DNA of 64,000 bases, from contig NZ_SODP01000003.1 of NCBI RefSeq assembly GCF_004365355.1, forward strand, positions 1 through 64,000. Reading direction: 5' to 3'. Position numbers and translations under genes: made by a program. Origin of the DNA: Kribbella pratensis. GTDB taxonomy: Bacteria; Actinomycetota; Actinomycetes; Propionibacteriales; Kribbellaceae. The notes beneath the pieces are model-generated. The model saw only the letters and a program-made list of their open reading frames with translations, did no database searches and was not told the origin of the DNA. Shown here one piece after another: positions 1 through 8,293 of this stretch (position 1 is the first letter of the stretch; each line of letters starts with the position of its first letter).

Positions 1-135
1 CCCCATAAGCGGTCCCCACGCGCCCCTCTGACCTGGGGGGGGTGGGGGTGGTGTTTCGCGGGGGGCGGCGGGGGTCCCCGCGGGGGGGGGGGGCGGCCCC
101 CGCCCCCCCCCCCGCGCCTGGGGGAGGGGGCCTGG
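1..135. other. G/C homopolymer-rich contig end, probably low quality
   Basis: This stretch is almost entirely runs of G and C, up to about 12 identical bases. It has no credible codon structure and is unlike the balanced high-GC coding DNA that follows. I read it as an unreliable contig or assembly edge rather than a biological repeat. No gene is supported here. Confidence 0.6.
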
Positions 136-151
136 GGCGGTGACCTCGCGG

Positions 152-310
152 TCACATCGCCGGACGGGCACGCAGCTCGGGCGCACAGGGCGCGGGCGGC
201 TGCTGCTTAGGCTTGCGCTGGAACCAGAACGGACGCTGGAAGTCGTGCTTGATGCGGTCCTGCCGGTACTTGATCTCGGCCCGCACCGCGTCGGTCGAGT
301 ACATGAACAT
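152..310 (-). CDS. Small basic protein of unknown function (52 aa)
   Basis: I do not recognise a family. The start was chosen at the ATG at 310 because a strong GGAGGAGATC ribosome site lies directly upstream; the longer reading to 376 would bury this site. The product begins MFMYSTDAVRAEIKYRQDRI and is rich in Arg, Lys, Gln and Pro, with a PFWF aromatic patch and a Pro/Ala tail. It has no membrane segment or signal peptide. It lies downstream of the GntR operon on the same strand, behind a hairpin, so it is probably transcribed on its own. Confidence 0.5.
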   Translation of the reverse strand: MFMYSTDAVRAEIKYRQDRIKHDFQRPFWFQRKPKQQPPAPCAPELRARPAM

Positions 311-425
311 GATCTCCTCCGAGCTCCTGTCGATGAGTAGACAGTGCGCCCCTGAGGAGACCCCCCACATCCGCACAACTCCCTATGCCCGAGGCAACCA
401 ACCCCTTAGAAGCCTCCCCGGCCTA

Positions 426-477
426 CTGCGGACAGCCCCGCGCGCTCCGCAGAGCACGCGGGGCGGCTGTTCGCAGT
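426..477 (-). terminator. Imperfect GC-rich hairpin after the GntR operon
   Basis: The inner arms CCCCGCGCGCTC (436-447) and GAGCACGCGGGG (452-463) pair with one mismatch around a 4-nt loop. The outer arms CTGCG/CGCAG and ACAGC/GCTGT extend the stem with a small bulge. It begins just past the GntR stop at 483 and so probably ends that leftward operon. There is no U-tract, which is common for actinobacterial terminators. Confidence 0.5.
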
Positions 478-482
478 ACGGG

Positions 483-1193
483 TCAGCTGCGGTAGGAGAG
501 GCTTAGTTCGTAGTGGTCTGGGTCCAGGAGTTCGTCGGCGTGTTCGGCGAAGCGGTCGTCGGCGGTCCAGCTGGTGCGGGTGGTGTGGAGGAACCAGGTG
601 CCGGCGGGGCGGTTCAGGTGGCCGGCTTCGACGGGGGTGAGGGGGCGGCCGCGGAGGCGCTGTTCGCAGTGGTCGAGGTAGAGGCCGGCGCGGTTGAGGG
701 TGACGCTGATCGAGCCGTTGTCGAGGCCGCGTTCGGGGAGGTCCCGCAGTGCGTCCAGCGCCGGGATCCGGCTGCGTTCGAGGGAGATCGCCGTACCGTC
801 CGTCAGCTGCCGGACCCGCTCGATCACCACCACCTCGGGCGATTCCAGACCTAGCCGGGACGCCAGCCCGGGATCGGTCGAGCGTTCGATCCGTACCGTT
901 CGCATCCGGGTCTCCACGCCCTGCTCGGACAGGGCATGCGTCCACCCGAGCCGCCCGTCCAGCGGCCGGCCGTCGAACAGCACGTACGAACCCTTGCCGG
1001 TATGCGTCGCGATCAGCTGTTCCTCGGCCAGTACGGCGAGCGCCGCGCGGACCGTGTTGCGACTGACCGAGAACCGGCGAGCCAGCTCCACCTCCCCGGG
1101 CAGCTGTGCACCACGCCGTACGACGCCGGACTTGATCTCCCGCGCGAGCACCCGTGCGACCCGCTCGTGTTTCAGGGAGATCCGGCGCATCAT
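483..1193 (-). CDS. GntR-family transcriptional regulator (HutC/UTRA type)
   Basis: A 236-aa regulator. The N-terminal winged helix (about residues 5-75) shows the GntR signature: LAREIKSGVVRRGAQLPGE, then LARRFSVSRNTVRAAL and a GKGSYV wing. The remaining 150 residues fit a UTRA ligand-binding domain (ALSEQGVETR near its start, a VERVRQLTDG strand and a late ELSLSY). The ATG at 1193 overlaps the hydrolase stop by 4 nt (ATGA), so it is translationally coupled to the permease/hydrolase operon. By position it probably regulates that operon in response to the imported substrate; the ligand is not known. Confidence 0.85.
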   Translation of the reverse strand: MMRRISLKHERVARVLAREIKSGVVRRGAQLPGEVELARRFSVSRNTVRAALAVLAEEQLIATHTGKGSYVLFDGRPLDGRLGWTHALSEQGVETRMRTVRIERSTDPGLASRLGLESPEVVVIERVRQLTDGTAISLERSRIPALDALRDLPERGLDNGSISVTLNRAGLYLDHCEQRLRGRPLTPVEAGHLNRPAGTWFLHTTRTSWTADDRFAEHADELLDPDHYELSLSYRS

Positions 1194-1705
1194 CGCAATT
1201 GCTCCACGTGCACGATCTCGATCATCGGCGCGTACAGCCGCATGATGTCGATCGCCTTGCGATGGTTCTCGTCGGTCGATCCGGCACACGCCTCCTCGAC
1301 GACCTGGACCTGTACGCCGGCGTCGACCGCAGCCAGCGCCGTACTGATCACGCAGCAGTCCGTCGTCACCCCGCCGAGGACAAGCCGACCGTCCGCCGCG
1401 GCCGCCAGCTCCGGACCCCACTTCCCGAAGGAGATCTTGTCCAGAGTTGGAGCGCCCTTGAACTCGTCGACCAGCTCGTACTCCGTCGCGTCGGGCGGCT
1501 GCAACGCGAAAGGGAACTCCTGGTAATAAGGCACCCAGGCACCGAACGGTTTCTCCGGCGCCACGAACCGGGTGAAGACGACATCCGACCCGAAGATCTC
1601 CAGCAACTCCTTGGTCGGCGCGATCACCCGCTCGAAGCCCGGGGTCGCCCAGCCGGACTCCGGGTCCGCGAAGATCCGTTGCAGGTCGATGAGGGCCAGG
1701 ACCAT
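1190..1705 (-). CDS. Isochorismatase-family cysteine hydrolase
   Basis: A 171-aa single-domain hydrolase of the isochorismatase/nicotinamidase fold. Visible triad elements are Asp7 in ALIDLQR, a Lys near residues 90-95 in LDKISFGKW, and the nucleophilic Cys in GGVTTDCCVIS (about 117). The family hydrolyses amides such as nicotinamide, N-carbamoylsarcosine or ureidoacrylate. The start ATG at 1705 overlaps the permease stop (TGATG). Pairing with an NCS1 permease and a GntR regulator suggests uptake and breakdown of a nitrogen-ring compound such as a pyrimidine or hydantoin derivative; that substrate is inference. Confidence 0.85.
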   Translation of the reverse strand: MVLALIDLQRIFADPESGWATPGFERVIAPTKELLEIFGSDVVFTRFVAPEKPFGAWVPYYQEFPFALQPPDATEYELVDEFKGAPTLDKISFGKWGPELAAAADGRLVLGGVTTDCCVISTALAAVDAGVQVQVVEEACAGSTDENHRKAIDIMRLYAPMIEIVHVEQLR

Positions 1706-3162
1706 CAGGCGGTCGCCTCCTGCCGGCGTACTGCGGCCCCGCGGCCGAACCACTGCACGAGGAACCCGATCACGAGCGCCGCGAGTACGCCGAGGTTCGC
1801 GTACGCCCACGCGCCTCCCTTGCCGCCGAGACCGAGCGGCCCGAGCAGGTAGCCCTGCCAGGTCAGCCACGACGCCAGCGTGTTCGTGACCAGGCCCCAG
1901 CCGATGCCGGTGGCAACGAGCATCGTGGCCACGGGCAACCACTGCACATCGCCGTACCGCCCGTTCGGCCGGTAGAGGTCGTCCTCGGCGTAGTTCTGGC
2001 GCCGGGCCGCGATGTCGGCGAGCATGATCCCGCACCAGGCCGCGATCGGAACGCCGAGCGTGATCAGGAACCCCTGGAACTGGCCCAGGAAATCGCCGCC
2101 GTAGAAGACGACGTAGATCGTCCCGCCGATCATCACCACCCCGTCGATGAACGCCGCGACGTACCGCTTGACCGGCAGTCCGAGCGACAGCAGCGCGAGG
2201 CCGGACGAGTAGATGTCGAGTACGGCGCCACCGACCAGGCCGAGCACCGCGACGATCACGAACGGCACCAGGAACCACGTCGGCAACGCGCTTGCCAGCG
2301 CGCCGATCGGGTCCGCGCCGATCGCCTTACTCAGGTCCGCCGACGAACCCGCCAGCAGCAGACCGAAGATCAGCAGTACGACGGGAGCCACCGAGCCGCC
2401 GAACGTCGTCCAGCCGACCACGCCGCGACTCGACGCCTGGCGGGGCAGGTACCGCGAGTAGTCCGCGGCCGCGTTCACCCAGCCGAGCCCGAAGCCCGTC
2501 ATCAGGAACACCAGCGCGCCGATGACCGCCTGCGACGAACCGCTCGGCAGCGCGGACACCGTGCTCCAGTGGATCTGGTCGGCGACCAGGATGATGTAAA
2601 CAACGGTGAGTACGCCGGTGACAACGGTGATGACTGTCTGCGCCCGCATGATCAGGTCGAATCCGAGTACGCCGCAAGCGACCGTCAGCAGACCGACCAC
2701 GACCAGCGCGATCACCTTAGTGAGGTTGCCGCCGCCCCAGCCGAGCCGCTCGAACACGGTCGCGGTCGCGAGCGTCGCGAGGATCGTCAGCACGGTCTCC
2801 CAGCCGACGGTCAGCAGCCACGACACCAGTGACGGCAATTTGTTGCCTCGGACACCGAACGCGGCGCGGCTGAGCACCATGGTCGGGGCCGAACCGCGTT
2901 TGCCGGCCAGCGCGATCAGCCCGCAGAGCAGGAACGAGAACACCACCCCGATCAGGCCGGCGATCGCCGCCTGCCAGAACGAGATCCCGAATCCGAGCGC
3001 GAACGCGCCGTAGCTCAGCCCGAGCACGGAGACGTTCGCTCCGAACCACGGCCAGAACAGCTGGCTCGGGCGGCCCTTCCGGTCCGCGTCGGCGATCACG
3101 TTCAGCCCGTTGCTCTCCACCTGGAGCGCGCGGGTCTGCTGCACCTCGAGCTGGTCAGCCAT
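1705..3162 (-). CDS. NCS1-family nucleobase:cation symporter (cytosine/purine permease)
   Basis: A 485-aa integral membrane protein with about twelve hydrophobic segments. The N-terminus carries the NCS1/CodB pattern: an RPSQLFWPWFGAN entry, a GISFWQAAIAGLIGVV helix and APTMVLSRAAFGVRGN (about residues 90-108). It should import nucleobases, allantoin, hydantoin or a related compound with a cation. The start ATG at 3162 has a GGGGAGA ribosome site. It is the first gene of the leftward operon, with the hydrolase overlapping its stop codon. Confidence 0.88.
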   Translation of the reverse strand: MADQLEVQQTRALQVESNGLNVIADADRKGRPSQLFWPWFGANVSVLGLSYGAFALGFGISFWQAAIAGLIGVVFSFLLCGLIALAGKRGSAPTMVLSRAAFGVRGNKLPSLVSWLLTVGWETVLTILATLATATVFERLGWGGGNLTKVIALVVVGLLTVACGVLGFDLIMRAQTVITVVTGVLTVVYIILVADQIHWSTVSALPSGSSQAVIGALVFLMTGFGLGWVNAAADYSRYLPRQASSRGVVGWTTFGGSVAPVVLLIFGLLLAGSSADLSKAIGADPIGALASALPTWFLVPFVIVAVLGLVGGAVLDIYSSGLALLSLGLPVKRYVAAFIDGVVMIGGTIYVVFYGGDFLGQFQGFLITLGVPIAAWCGIMLADIAARRQNYAEDDLYRPNGRYGDVQWLPVATMLVATGIGWGLVTNTLASWLTWQGYLLGPLGLGGKGGAWAYANLGVLAALVIGFLVQWFGRGAAVRRQEATA

Positions 3163-3263
3163 GGTGTCTCCCCACCGGAGTGGACCTGTTCAGTCCTGTT
3201 CAACCACGGTAAGCCTGGGTGTGAGAGTGGTCAACACTGCGCGGTTGCCGAAAACTGAGGGCC

Positions 3264-4109
3264 ATGCTGACTGAAGCGGTGGACGGATTCCGGCTGGCGT
3301 ACGACCGGATCGGCGAGGGCCCGGCGGTAGTGCTGTTGCACGGATGGCCGGGCGATCGCACCGATTACCGGCTGCTCGCGCCGATGCTCGCGGAGCGCGG
3401 CTTCGACGTGGTGGTGCCGGATCTCCGCGGGTTCGGTGAGTCGGACGCGGCCGATACCGACCCGGCGCAGTACGGCGTCGCCGCGCAGGGGCGGAGCGTG
3501 GTGGGTCTGATGGAGGAGCTGGGGCTGGAGCGTCCGGTGCTCGCGGGGTACGACGTCGGCAGCCGGATCGCGCAGGGGATCGCGCGGAACCAGTCGGAGC
3601 TGATCGACGGCATCGTGATCGCGCCGCCGCTGCCGGGGATCGGCAAGCGGGTGTTCTCCGAGCAGGCGCAGGCGGAGTTCTGGTACCAGGCGTTCCATCG
3701 GCTGCCGGTGATCGAGGAGTTGATCGACGGGAAGCCGGACGCCGTCCGCTCGTACCTGAACCACTTCTGGACGCACTGGTCCGGGCCGGGGTTCGAGCCG
3801 GAGCTCGATCACCTGGTGGATACGTATTCGCAGCCCGGTGCGTTCACGGCGTCGATCCAGTGGTACCGGGCGGGTGCCGGGTCGGTCGCAGTGTCCGCGG
3901 CCGAGACGGCGCCTCCGTCGTACGACCGGATCGCCGTACCGACTGTGGTGCTGTGGCCAGAGTTCGACCCGCTGTTCCCGCGGGCGTGGTCGGACCGGGT
4001 GGACGACTTCTTCAGCGACGTCCGGGTGCGGTACGTCGACGGCGTCGGGCACTACGCGCCACTCGAATACCCGGAGATCCTCGCGGAGGAGATTGTCGGA
4101 CTAGGCTGA
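3264..4109 (+). CDS. Alpha/beta hydrolase, epoxide hydrolase / dehalogenase type
   Basis: A 281-aa alpha/beta hydrolase. HGWPG (26-30) supplies the oxyanion turn. The nucleophile elbow is GYDVGS with Asp97, so this is an Asp-nucleophile enzyme (epoxide hydrolase, haloalkane or haloacetate dehalogenase) rather than a Ser esterase. A later Asp in PEFDPLF and the His in GVGHYAPLE complete the triad. It has no signal peptide. The gene diverges from the permease operon and ends 4 nt before nuoB, so it may share a transcript with nuoB-nuoC. Substrate unknown. Confidence 0.85.
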   Translation: MLTEAVDGFRLAYDRIGEGPAVVLLHGWPGDRTDYRLLAPMLAERGFDVVVPDLRGFGESDAADTDPAQYGVAAQGRSVVGLMEELGLERPVLAGYDVGSRIAQGIARNQSELIDGIVIAPPLPGIGKRVFSEQAQAEFWYQAFHRLPVIEELIDGKPDAVRSYLNHFWTHWSGPGFEPELDHLVDTYSQPGAFTASIQWYRAGAGSVAVSAAETAPPSYDRIAVPTVVLWPEFDPLFPRAWSDRVDDFFSDVRVRYVDGVGHYAPLEYPEILAEEIVGLG

Positions 4110-4113
4110 GCGC

Positions 4114-4665
4114 ATGACCGAGCTGGGGATGCCGACGGTGCGACCGGAAGTCGGCGCGCTGGCAAGGCTCGCGCCGGAGCCGGTCCGGTACCTGCTGAAC
4201 TGGGGGCGCAAGTACTCGCTCTGGGTGTTCAACTTCGGGCTGGCCTGCTGCGCGATCGAGTTCATCGCCGCGTCGATGGGCCGGCACGACTTCATCCGGC
4301 TCGGCGTGATCCCGTTCGCGCCCGGACCGCGGCAGGCCGACCTGATGGTGGTGTCGGGCACCGTCACGGACAAGATGGCGCCGGCGATCAAGCGGCTGTA
4401 CGACCAGATGCCCGAACCGAAGTACGTGATCTCGTTCGGCTCCTGTTCGAACTCGGGCGGCCCGTACTGGGACTCGTACTGCGTGACCAAGGGCGTCGAC
4501 CAGATCATCCCGGTCGACGTGTACGTGCCCGGCTGCCCGCCGCGGCCGGAGGCGTTGCTGCAGGGGATCCTCAAACTGCAGGAGAAGATCGCGGGCGAGG
4601 CGCTCGCCGACCGGTACGAGGAGCCGTCCGCGGCGGCGCTGACCCGCGGCCTGGTGCAGCCTTGA
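4114..4665 (+). CDS. nuoB: NADH-quinone oxidoreductase subunit B
   Basis: A 183-aa NuoB. It carries the tetranuclear cluster N2 ligands: adjacent Cys45-Cys46 in GLACCAIEF, Cys111 in SFGSCSNSGG and Cys141 in VPGCPPRPEA. In complex I this subunit passes electrons to quinone at the junction with NuoH and NuoD. It overlaps nuoC by 4 nt (TTGA). In typical operons nuoA precedes and nuoD follows; here neither is adjacent, so this copy probably belongs to a secondary or incomplete complex I set. Confidence 0.93.
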   Translation: MTELGMPTVRPEVGALARLAPEPVRYLLNWGRKYSLWVFNFGLACCAIEFIAASMGRHDFIRLGVIPFAPGPRQADLMVVSGTVTDKMAPAIKRLYDQMPEPKYVISFGSCSNSGGPYWDSYCVTKGVDQIIPVDVYVPGCPPRPEALLQGILKLQEKIAGEALADRYEEPSAAALTRGLVQP

Positions 4666-5456
4666 GCGCCGACGCACTGGAGGCGCTGACGAGTGCCGGC
4701 ATCACCGCGACGTCGACGGACAGCTTCGGCCCGACCGCGATCGACGTACCGCCGGAGTCGTGGGTGGCGGCGCACGAGGTACTGCGGGATGCCGTCGGGC
4801 TCACGTTCTTCGACTTCCTGAGCGCTTCGGACGAGCTGACTGACGGCTTCCGGGTGGTGTCGCACCTCGCGGACTTCTGGGGCGGGTCGCACGTCGATCA
4901 TGTGCTGGTGCGGACGCTGGTGCCGCGGGACAAGGCGGTGCTGCCGACGCTGTCCGAGGTGTACGCCGGGGCGAACTGGCATGAGCGCGAGACGTTCGAG
5001 ATGTTCGGAATCAGCTTCGAAGGTCATCCGAATCTGATCACGCTGCTCCTGCCGGACGAGTTCGAGGGCCACCCGCTCCGCAAGGAGTTCGTCCTGGCCT
5101 CCCGGGTCGCCAAGCCCTGGCCGGGCGCCAAGGAACCCGGCGAATCCGACCACGCCCCCGCCGGCGCCCCCAGCCGCCGCCGCACCCTCCCACCCGGCGT
5201 CCCCGACCCCGAAACCTGGGGCCCGCGCCCACCAGGCTCCCCCGACCCAGACCCGCTAGCGGCCGCGCAGGCAGCCGCAACTCCCGCGCGCCCCCGACGA
5301 GCAGCAGGCGCAGGCGGGGAGCGCCGTGCGCGCCGCCAATCCCCGCCCACCGACGCGGCTCCGGCGAGCCCCCCGGACGCGCCGCCTGCGGAGCCCGCGA
5401 CCGAAGCCGGGCCTGCTGAGCGGTCGGGGGATGGGTCGCCGGAAGAGTCGTCGTGA
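4662..5456 (+). CDS. nuoC: NADH-quinone oxidoreductase subunit C, with long Pro/Ala/Arg tail
   Basis: A 264-aa product starting at a TTG that overlaps the nuoB stop. The NuoC core is at about residues 20-160, with the family block ANWHERETFEMFGISFEGHPN and the LLPDEFEGHPLRKEF end. The last 100 residues are low-complexity Pro, Ala, Arg and Ser and are likely disordered, as often in actinobacterial copies. The NuoD domain fused or adjacent in many species is missing. The stop overlaps the next gene by GTGA, so a GNAT enzyme is coupled to nuoB-nuoC instead of nuoD. Confidence 0.9.
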   Translation: MSADALEALTSAGITATSTDSFGPTAIDVPPESWVAAHEVLRDAVGLTFFDFLSASDELTDGFRVVSHLADFWGGSHVDHVLVRTLVPRDKAVLPTLSEVYAGANWHERETFEMFGISFEGHPNLITLLLPDEFEGHPLRKEFVLASRVAKPWPGAKEPGESDHAPAGAPSRRRTLPPGVPDPETWGPRPPGSPDPDPLAAAQAAATPARPRRAAGAGGERRARRQSPPTDAAPASPPDAPPAEPATEAGPAERSGDGSPEESS

Positions 5457-6385
5457 TTCCTTCGGCCGAGGAGCTGGCGCGGTACACGTTGGAGCGTCAG
5501 CATCCGTTGACCCGTACGTGGGTCGACGACGCGCGCCGGCTGGCGATCCTGGCCGAAGAGCATGCGGCATTGGACATCCTGCTGGCCGAGGACCTGGACA
5601 TCGCGACCCAGCGGACCGCGCGCCTGGCGCCGGGCAAGCCGGTCGAGGCGATGCTCAACCATTGGGTTGCCGTAGGCAATGACCTCCAGGTGATGTTCAG
5701 CATGCGCTTCGAGAACATGAACCTCGCCAAGCCGTTCGTCGACGCCACCCCGATGAGCCGCTCACCGAAGCCGAGCGACCTATCAGCGCTCGCCGAGGCG
5801 GCCCAGGAGTACTACGGCATCCACAATCCGCTCTACCTCCGCCTCTGGAGCGCGGACGCCGGCGTCGAGGGCACCGTGCCCGACCGCCGCTTCCTCGCCG
5901 CACCGATCAGCGAGCTGCAACCACGCGACGTACCGCCCGGCCTCGCGCTGCGCCCCGCGAAGAGCGTCGAACACTACGACGAGGCGCGCCGCGCATACGA
6001 GGCTGTGGACGCAGACCACCCGCACCACACCGAAGAAGCTGCCATCCAGGACCTCGAGGATCTCCAGGAATCCGCCGACGACGGTTTGCTCTTCGAGATC
6101 ACGGTGAATGACGAGTGGGCCGGGTACGCCGCGGCCATCATCAAACCCGACGACGCCCTGGGCCTCCCGGCGTACGTCGTCCGCGAGCTCATCCTCGCCA
6201 AGCACCATCGCGGCCACGGCTACGGCCCCCACCTGAGCACCCTCCTCGCCCAGGCCCTCCCCGACCCGACCCGCATCTTCATCGGCACCATTCACTCCGC
6301 CAACCACGGCGCCCGCACCGCCGCCCTGACCGCCGGCCGCCACGACGTAGGCGGCTGGGTTCAGCTCCCGCTACGTCAGACCTGA
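5453..6385 (+). CDS. GNAT-family N-acetyltransferase-like protein
   Basis: A 310-aa product starting at a GTG overlapping the nuoC stop. The C-terminal third (about 200-300) looks like a GNAT fold: a YVVRELILAKHHRGHGYGPHL strand-loop with an acetyl-CoA pyrophosphate loop, followed by ANHGARTAALTAGR. The N-terminal 180 residues are not recognised. It is cytosolic, with no transmembrane segments. Coupling to nuoB-nuoC is by position only and no functional link is evident. The 3' end overlaps vapC (opposite strand) by 10 nt. Confidence 0.65.
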   Translation: MIPSAEELARYTLERQHPLTRTWVDDARRLAILAEEHAALDILLAEDLDIATQRTARLAPGKPVEAMLNHWVAVGNDLQVMFSMRFENMNLAKPFVDATPMSRSPKPSDLSALAEAAQEYYGIHNPLYLRLWSADAGVEGTVPDRRFLAAPISELQPRDVPPGLALRPAKSVEHYDEARRAYEAVDADHPHHTEEAAIQDLEDLQESADDGLLFEITVNDEWAGYAAAIIKPDDALGLPAYVVRELILAKHHRGHGYGPHLSTLLAQALPDPTRIFIGTIHSANHGARTAALTAGRHDVGGWVQLPLRQT

Positions 6386-6801
6386 GCGAGCCGCTCTGTC
6401 GGCTGCCCGGTGAGATTGGCGATGAGTTCGAAGTCCTTGTCCAGGTGAAGTAGAACCAACCCGGTCTGCTCGGCGGTAGCGGCGATCAATAGGTCTGCCA
6501 CCGAAGGCGCTCGGTGCTGGCCGGCGGATGCGAGCTGCGACTGAACGACGACGGCACGACGCTCGGTCGCTGGGGTGACGTTTTCCACCGGCATAGCTGC
6601 GACGGGTGGCTGCTGCAAGAGAGAGCGATGCTCGTCCGCGGATCGCGCCGAGAACCCGACCTCGAGCAGGGTCACCGTGGTGACGTGCACGAGCCCGCGG
6701 TTGATGCGGTTCGCCCACTCCTCCCGATCGGGAGCCGTGCTCAGGCGTACCAGAGCCGACTTGTCGATCAGCCAGCGCCGGGAGTCGACGGTTGGTGTCA
6801 T
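6376..6801 (-). CDS. vapC: VapC-type PIN-domain toxin (RNase)
   Basis: A 141-aa PIN domain. Acidic residues are placed as in VapC: Asp13 in LIDKSALVRL, Glu47 in VTLLEVGFS, Asp103 in SVADLLIAATA, and Asp121/Asp123 in HLDKDFE. These bind metal for RNA cleavage, often of tRNA anticodon loops in this family. It overlaps the upstream antitoxin gene by ATGA, the usual antitoxin-first order. The 3' end overlaps the convergent GNAT gene by 10 nt. Confidence 0.9.
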   Translation of the reverse strand: MTPTVDSRRWLIDKSALVRLSTAPDREEWANRINRGLVHVTTVTLLEVGFSARSADEHRSLLQQPPVAAMPVENVTPATERRAVVVQSQLASAGQHRAPSVADLLIAATAEQTGLVLLHLDKDFELIANLTGQPTERLAQV

Positions 6802-7019
6802 GACCAGGCCTGGTCCATGACCTCAGGGTCTTCCAGATCGCGAGCCAGGTCTGAGAATCGCTCCAGATCCGCCACGGTCACGGTAACCTCAGAGCGTCCA
6901 GCCTCCTGGCTGAGCTGTCGTCGCAGATACTCACTCCTGGACAGGCCCAGGCCGGCCGCTCGATGGTCGATCACCGCGAGCACGTCGTCCGGAACGTCGC
7001 GAATGAGAACGTCGCTCAT
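6798..7019 (-). CDS. vapB: VapB-type ribbon-helix-helix antitoxin
   Basis: A 73-aa antitoxin. The N-terminal beta strand SDVLIRDVPDDVL is followed by helices containing GLSRSEYLRRQLSQEAG, the pattern of a ribbon-helix-helix (FitA/VapB) dimer. The acidic C-terminus (DLEDPEVMDQAWS) would wrap the toxin. It overlaps vapC by 4 nt. A GATATC-TCAT-GATATC palindrome lies 19 bp upstream of its start and is the likely autoregulatory operator. Confidence 0.88.
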   Translation of the reverse strand: MSDVLIRDVPDDVLAVIDHRAAGLGLSRSEYLRRQLSQEAGRSEVTVTVADLERFSDLARDLEDPEVMDQAWS

Positions 7020-7037
7020 GACGCACCTCCCTCGTCC

Positions 7038-7053
7038 GATATCTCATGATATC
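7038..7053. promoter_or_regulatory. Probable VapBC operator palindrome
   Basis: GATATC-TCAT-GATATC is a perfect inverted repeat with a 4-bp centre, 19 bp upstream of the vapB start. It overlaps the stop codon of the upstream NmrA pseudogene. RHH antitoxins normally bind such short palindromes to repress their own operon. Confidence 0.55.
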
Positions 7054-8232
7054 AGGACGGCGCAGGCGTGTAGTAGAAGACGTCTTCGCGGGTTATGTGG
7101 CCGGACTCCACGGTGCAGAGGGAGAGTTTGGTGGTTTGGGATTGGGCGCCGGTGGTGGTGTTGCGTTGGGTGAAGGTGAAGCGGATGGCGAAGTGGTTGG
7201 TGTGGAGGAGTGGGCCCAGGGTTTCGACGGCGAGGTATTCGATGTCGGTGTTGAGGCGGCGGGCGTTTTCGAGGATTGCGGCTACGCCTTTGAGTTCGGT
7301 CGCGGATTCGAGTGGGGCTGTGCGGATCACGTCCGGGGCCAAGTAGGCGACTGCTTCGTCCAGGCGGCCGGCGGACAGTGCGTCGACGTACCCCTGGGCG
7401 ACCTCGGCCGTGGAGAGGACGCGGAATTCGTCGGCGTGCTCGCGGGCCCACTCCGCGAAGGTGAGGGCGGGGCGGCCGGTTAGTTCGGCGACTGTCGTGG
7501 TGACGGGCTCAGGGTTGTCGACGAGCGAGGCCCAGTAGCTGACGGCGCTGGCGGCGAGGGCTGGATCGGCGCCTTGGTCGAGCATGGCCTGACGGGCCTC
7601 GTCCCCCACGAGTGGTACGACGTGCATGTCCTTGCCGACCGCACGGGCGATGGTGGCGACCTGCTCGGCCTGGGTGAGTGCCTCGGGGCCCGTGAGCTCG
7701 TAGATCTGGCCGACGTGGCCGGGGTTGACGAAGCTGAGTACGGCGACCGCCGCGATGTCGCGCTCGTGGATCATCGACCGCGACGCCTCCGGGTACGGCA
7801 GCCGCAGCGTGTCGCCGGAGCGGAAGTCGGCGGCCCACGCCTGAGCGTTCACCGCGAACCCGCTCGGGCGCAGGAACGTCCACGCCTTGTCGGCATCGCG
7901 CAGCAACTGCTCGACATCACCCCACACCCCACCCTCGGCGGCGCTGAGCGAAGACAGATACACGACTCGCGAAGGCAACGCCGGACGATCTGCGACGCCC
8001 CGTCCGCGCTGAACGAGGGCCACAGCAGGAACGCAGCATCCACGCCGGCCGCAGCCCGTCGTACGGCGGCGACGTCGGTGATATCGCCCTGGATCAGCTC
8101 GATTTCGGGTGGGAAACCGGCGAGGTCCGGCGTACGGACGAGAGCGCGAACGGTCACCCCCGCCGCGCGCAGTCCGGCGACGACATGCCGGCCGACCCGA
8201 CCGGTGGCTCCAGTGACAAGAACGGTAGTCAT
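7052..8232 (-). pseudogene. NmrA-like NAD(P)-binding protein fused to SnoaL-like domain, frameshifted
   Basis: The N-terminus (from ATG 8232) reads MTTVLVTGATGRVGRHV with the Rossmann GxTGxxG motif, and continues through QGDITD and FLLWPSFSADGA. The frame then breaks near 7985-7995. Homology resumes in another frame at PALPSRVVYLSS and runs to a C-terminal domain (about 125 aa, from LSTAEVAQGYVDAL) resembling SnoaL/NTF2 folds. One missing C in the GTCCGG stretch would restore a single frame of about 393 residues. It is either a recent pseudogene or a sequencing error. The intact family reduces or senses NAD(P)-linked substrates. Confidence 0.75.
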
Positions 8233-8243
8233 GACACGATCCT

Positions 8244-8269
8244 TTGACCTCAACGTTGGTTGAGGTCAA
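8244..8269. promoter_or_regulatory. Perfect 11-bp inverted repeat, MerR-type operator candidate
   Basis: TTGACCTCAAC and GTTGAGGTCAA are separated by GTTG. The site lies 12 bp upstream of the NmrA start and 24 bp upstream of nuoH, in their divergent promoter region. The GACCTCAA/TTGAGGTC pattern is typical of actinobacterial MerR/SoxR-like regulators; TTGACC could double as a -35 element. No merR gene is seen nearby. Confidence 0.5.
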
Positions 8270-8293
8270 GCCGGACACACTAGGCTGGCGGTC

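Noticed and set aside
1..135. G-quadruplex or telomere-like end
   Set aside because: The runs are irregular mixed C and G homopolymers with no repeat unit, better explained by poor-quality sequence.
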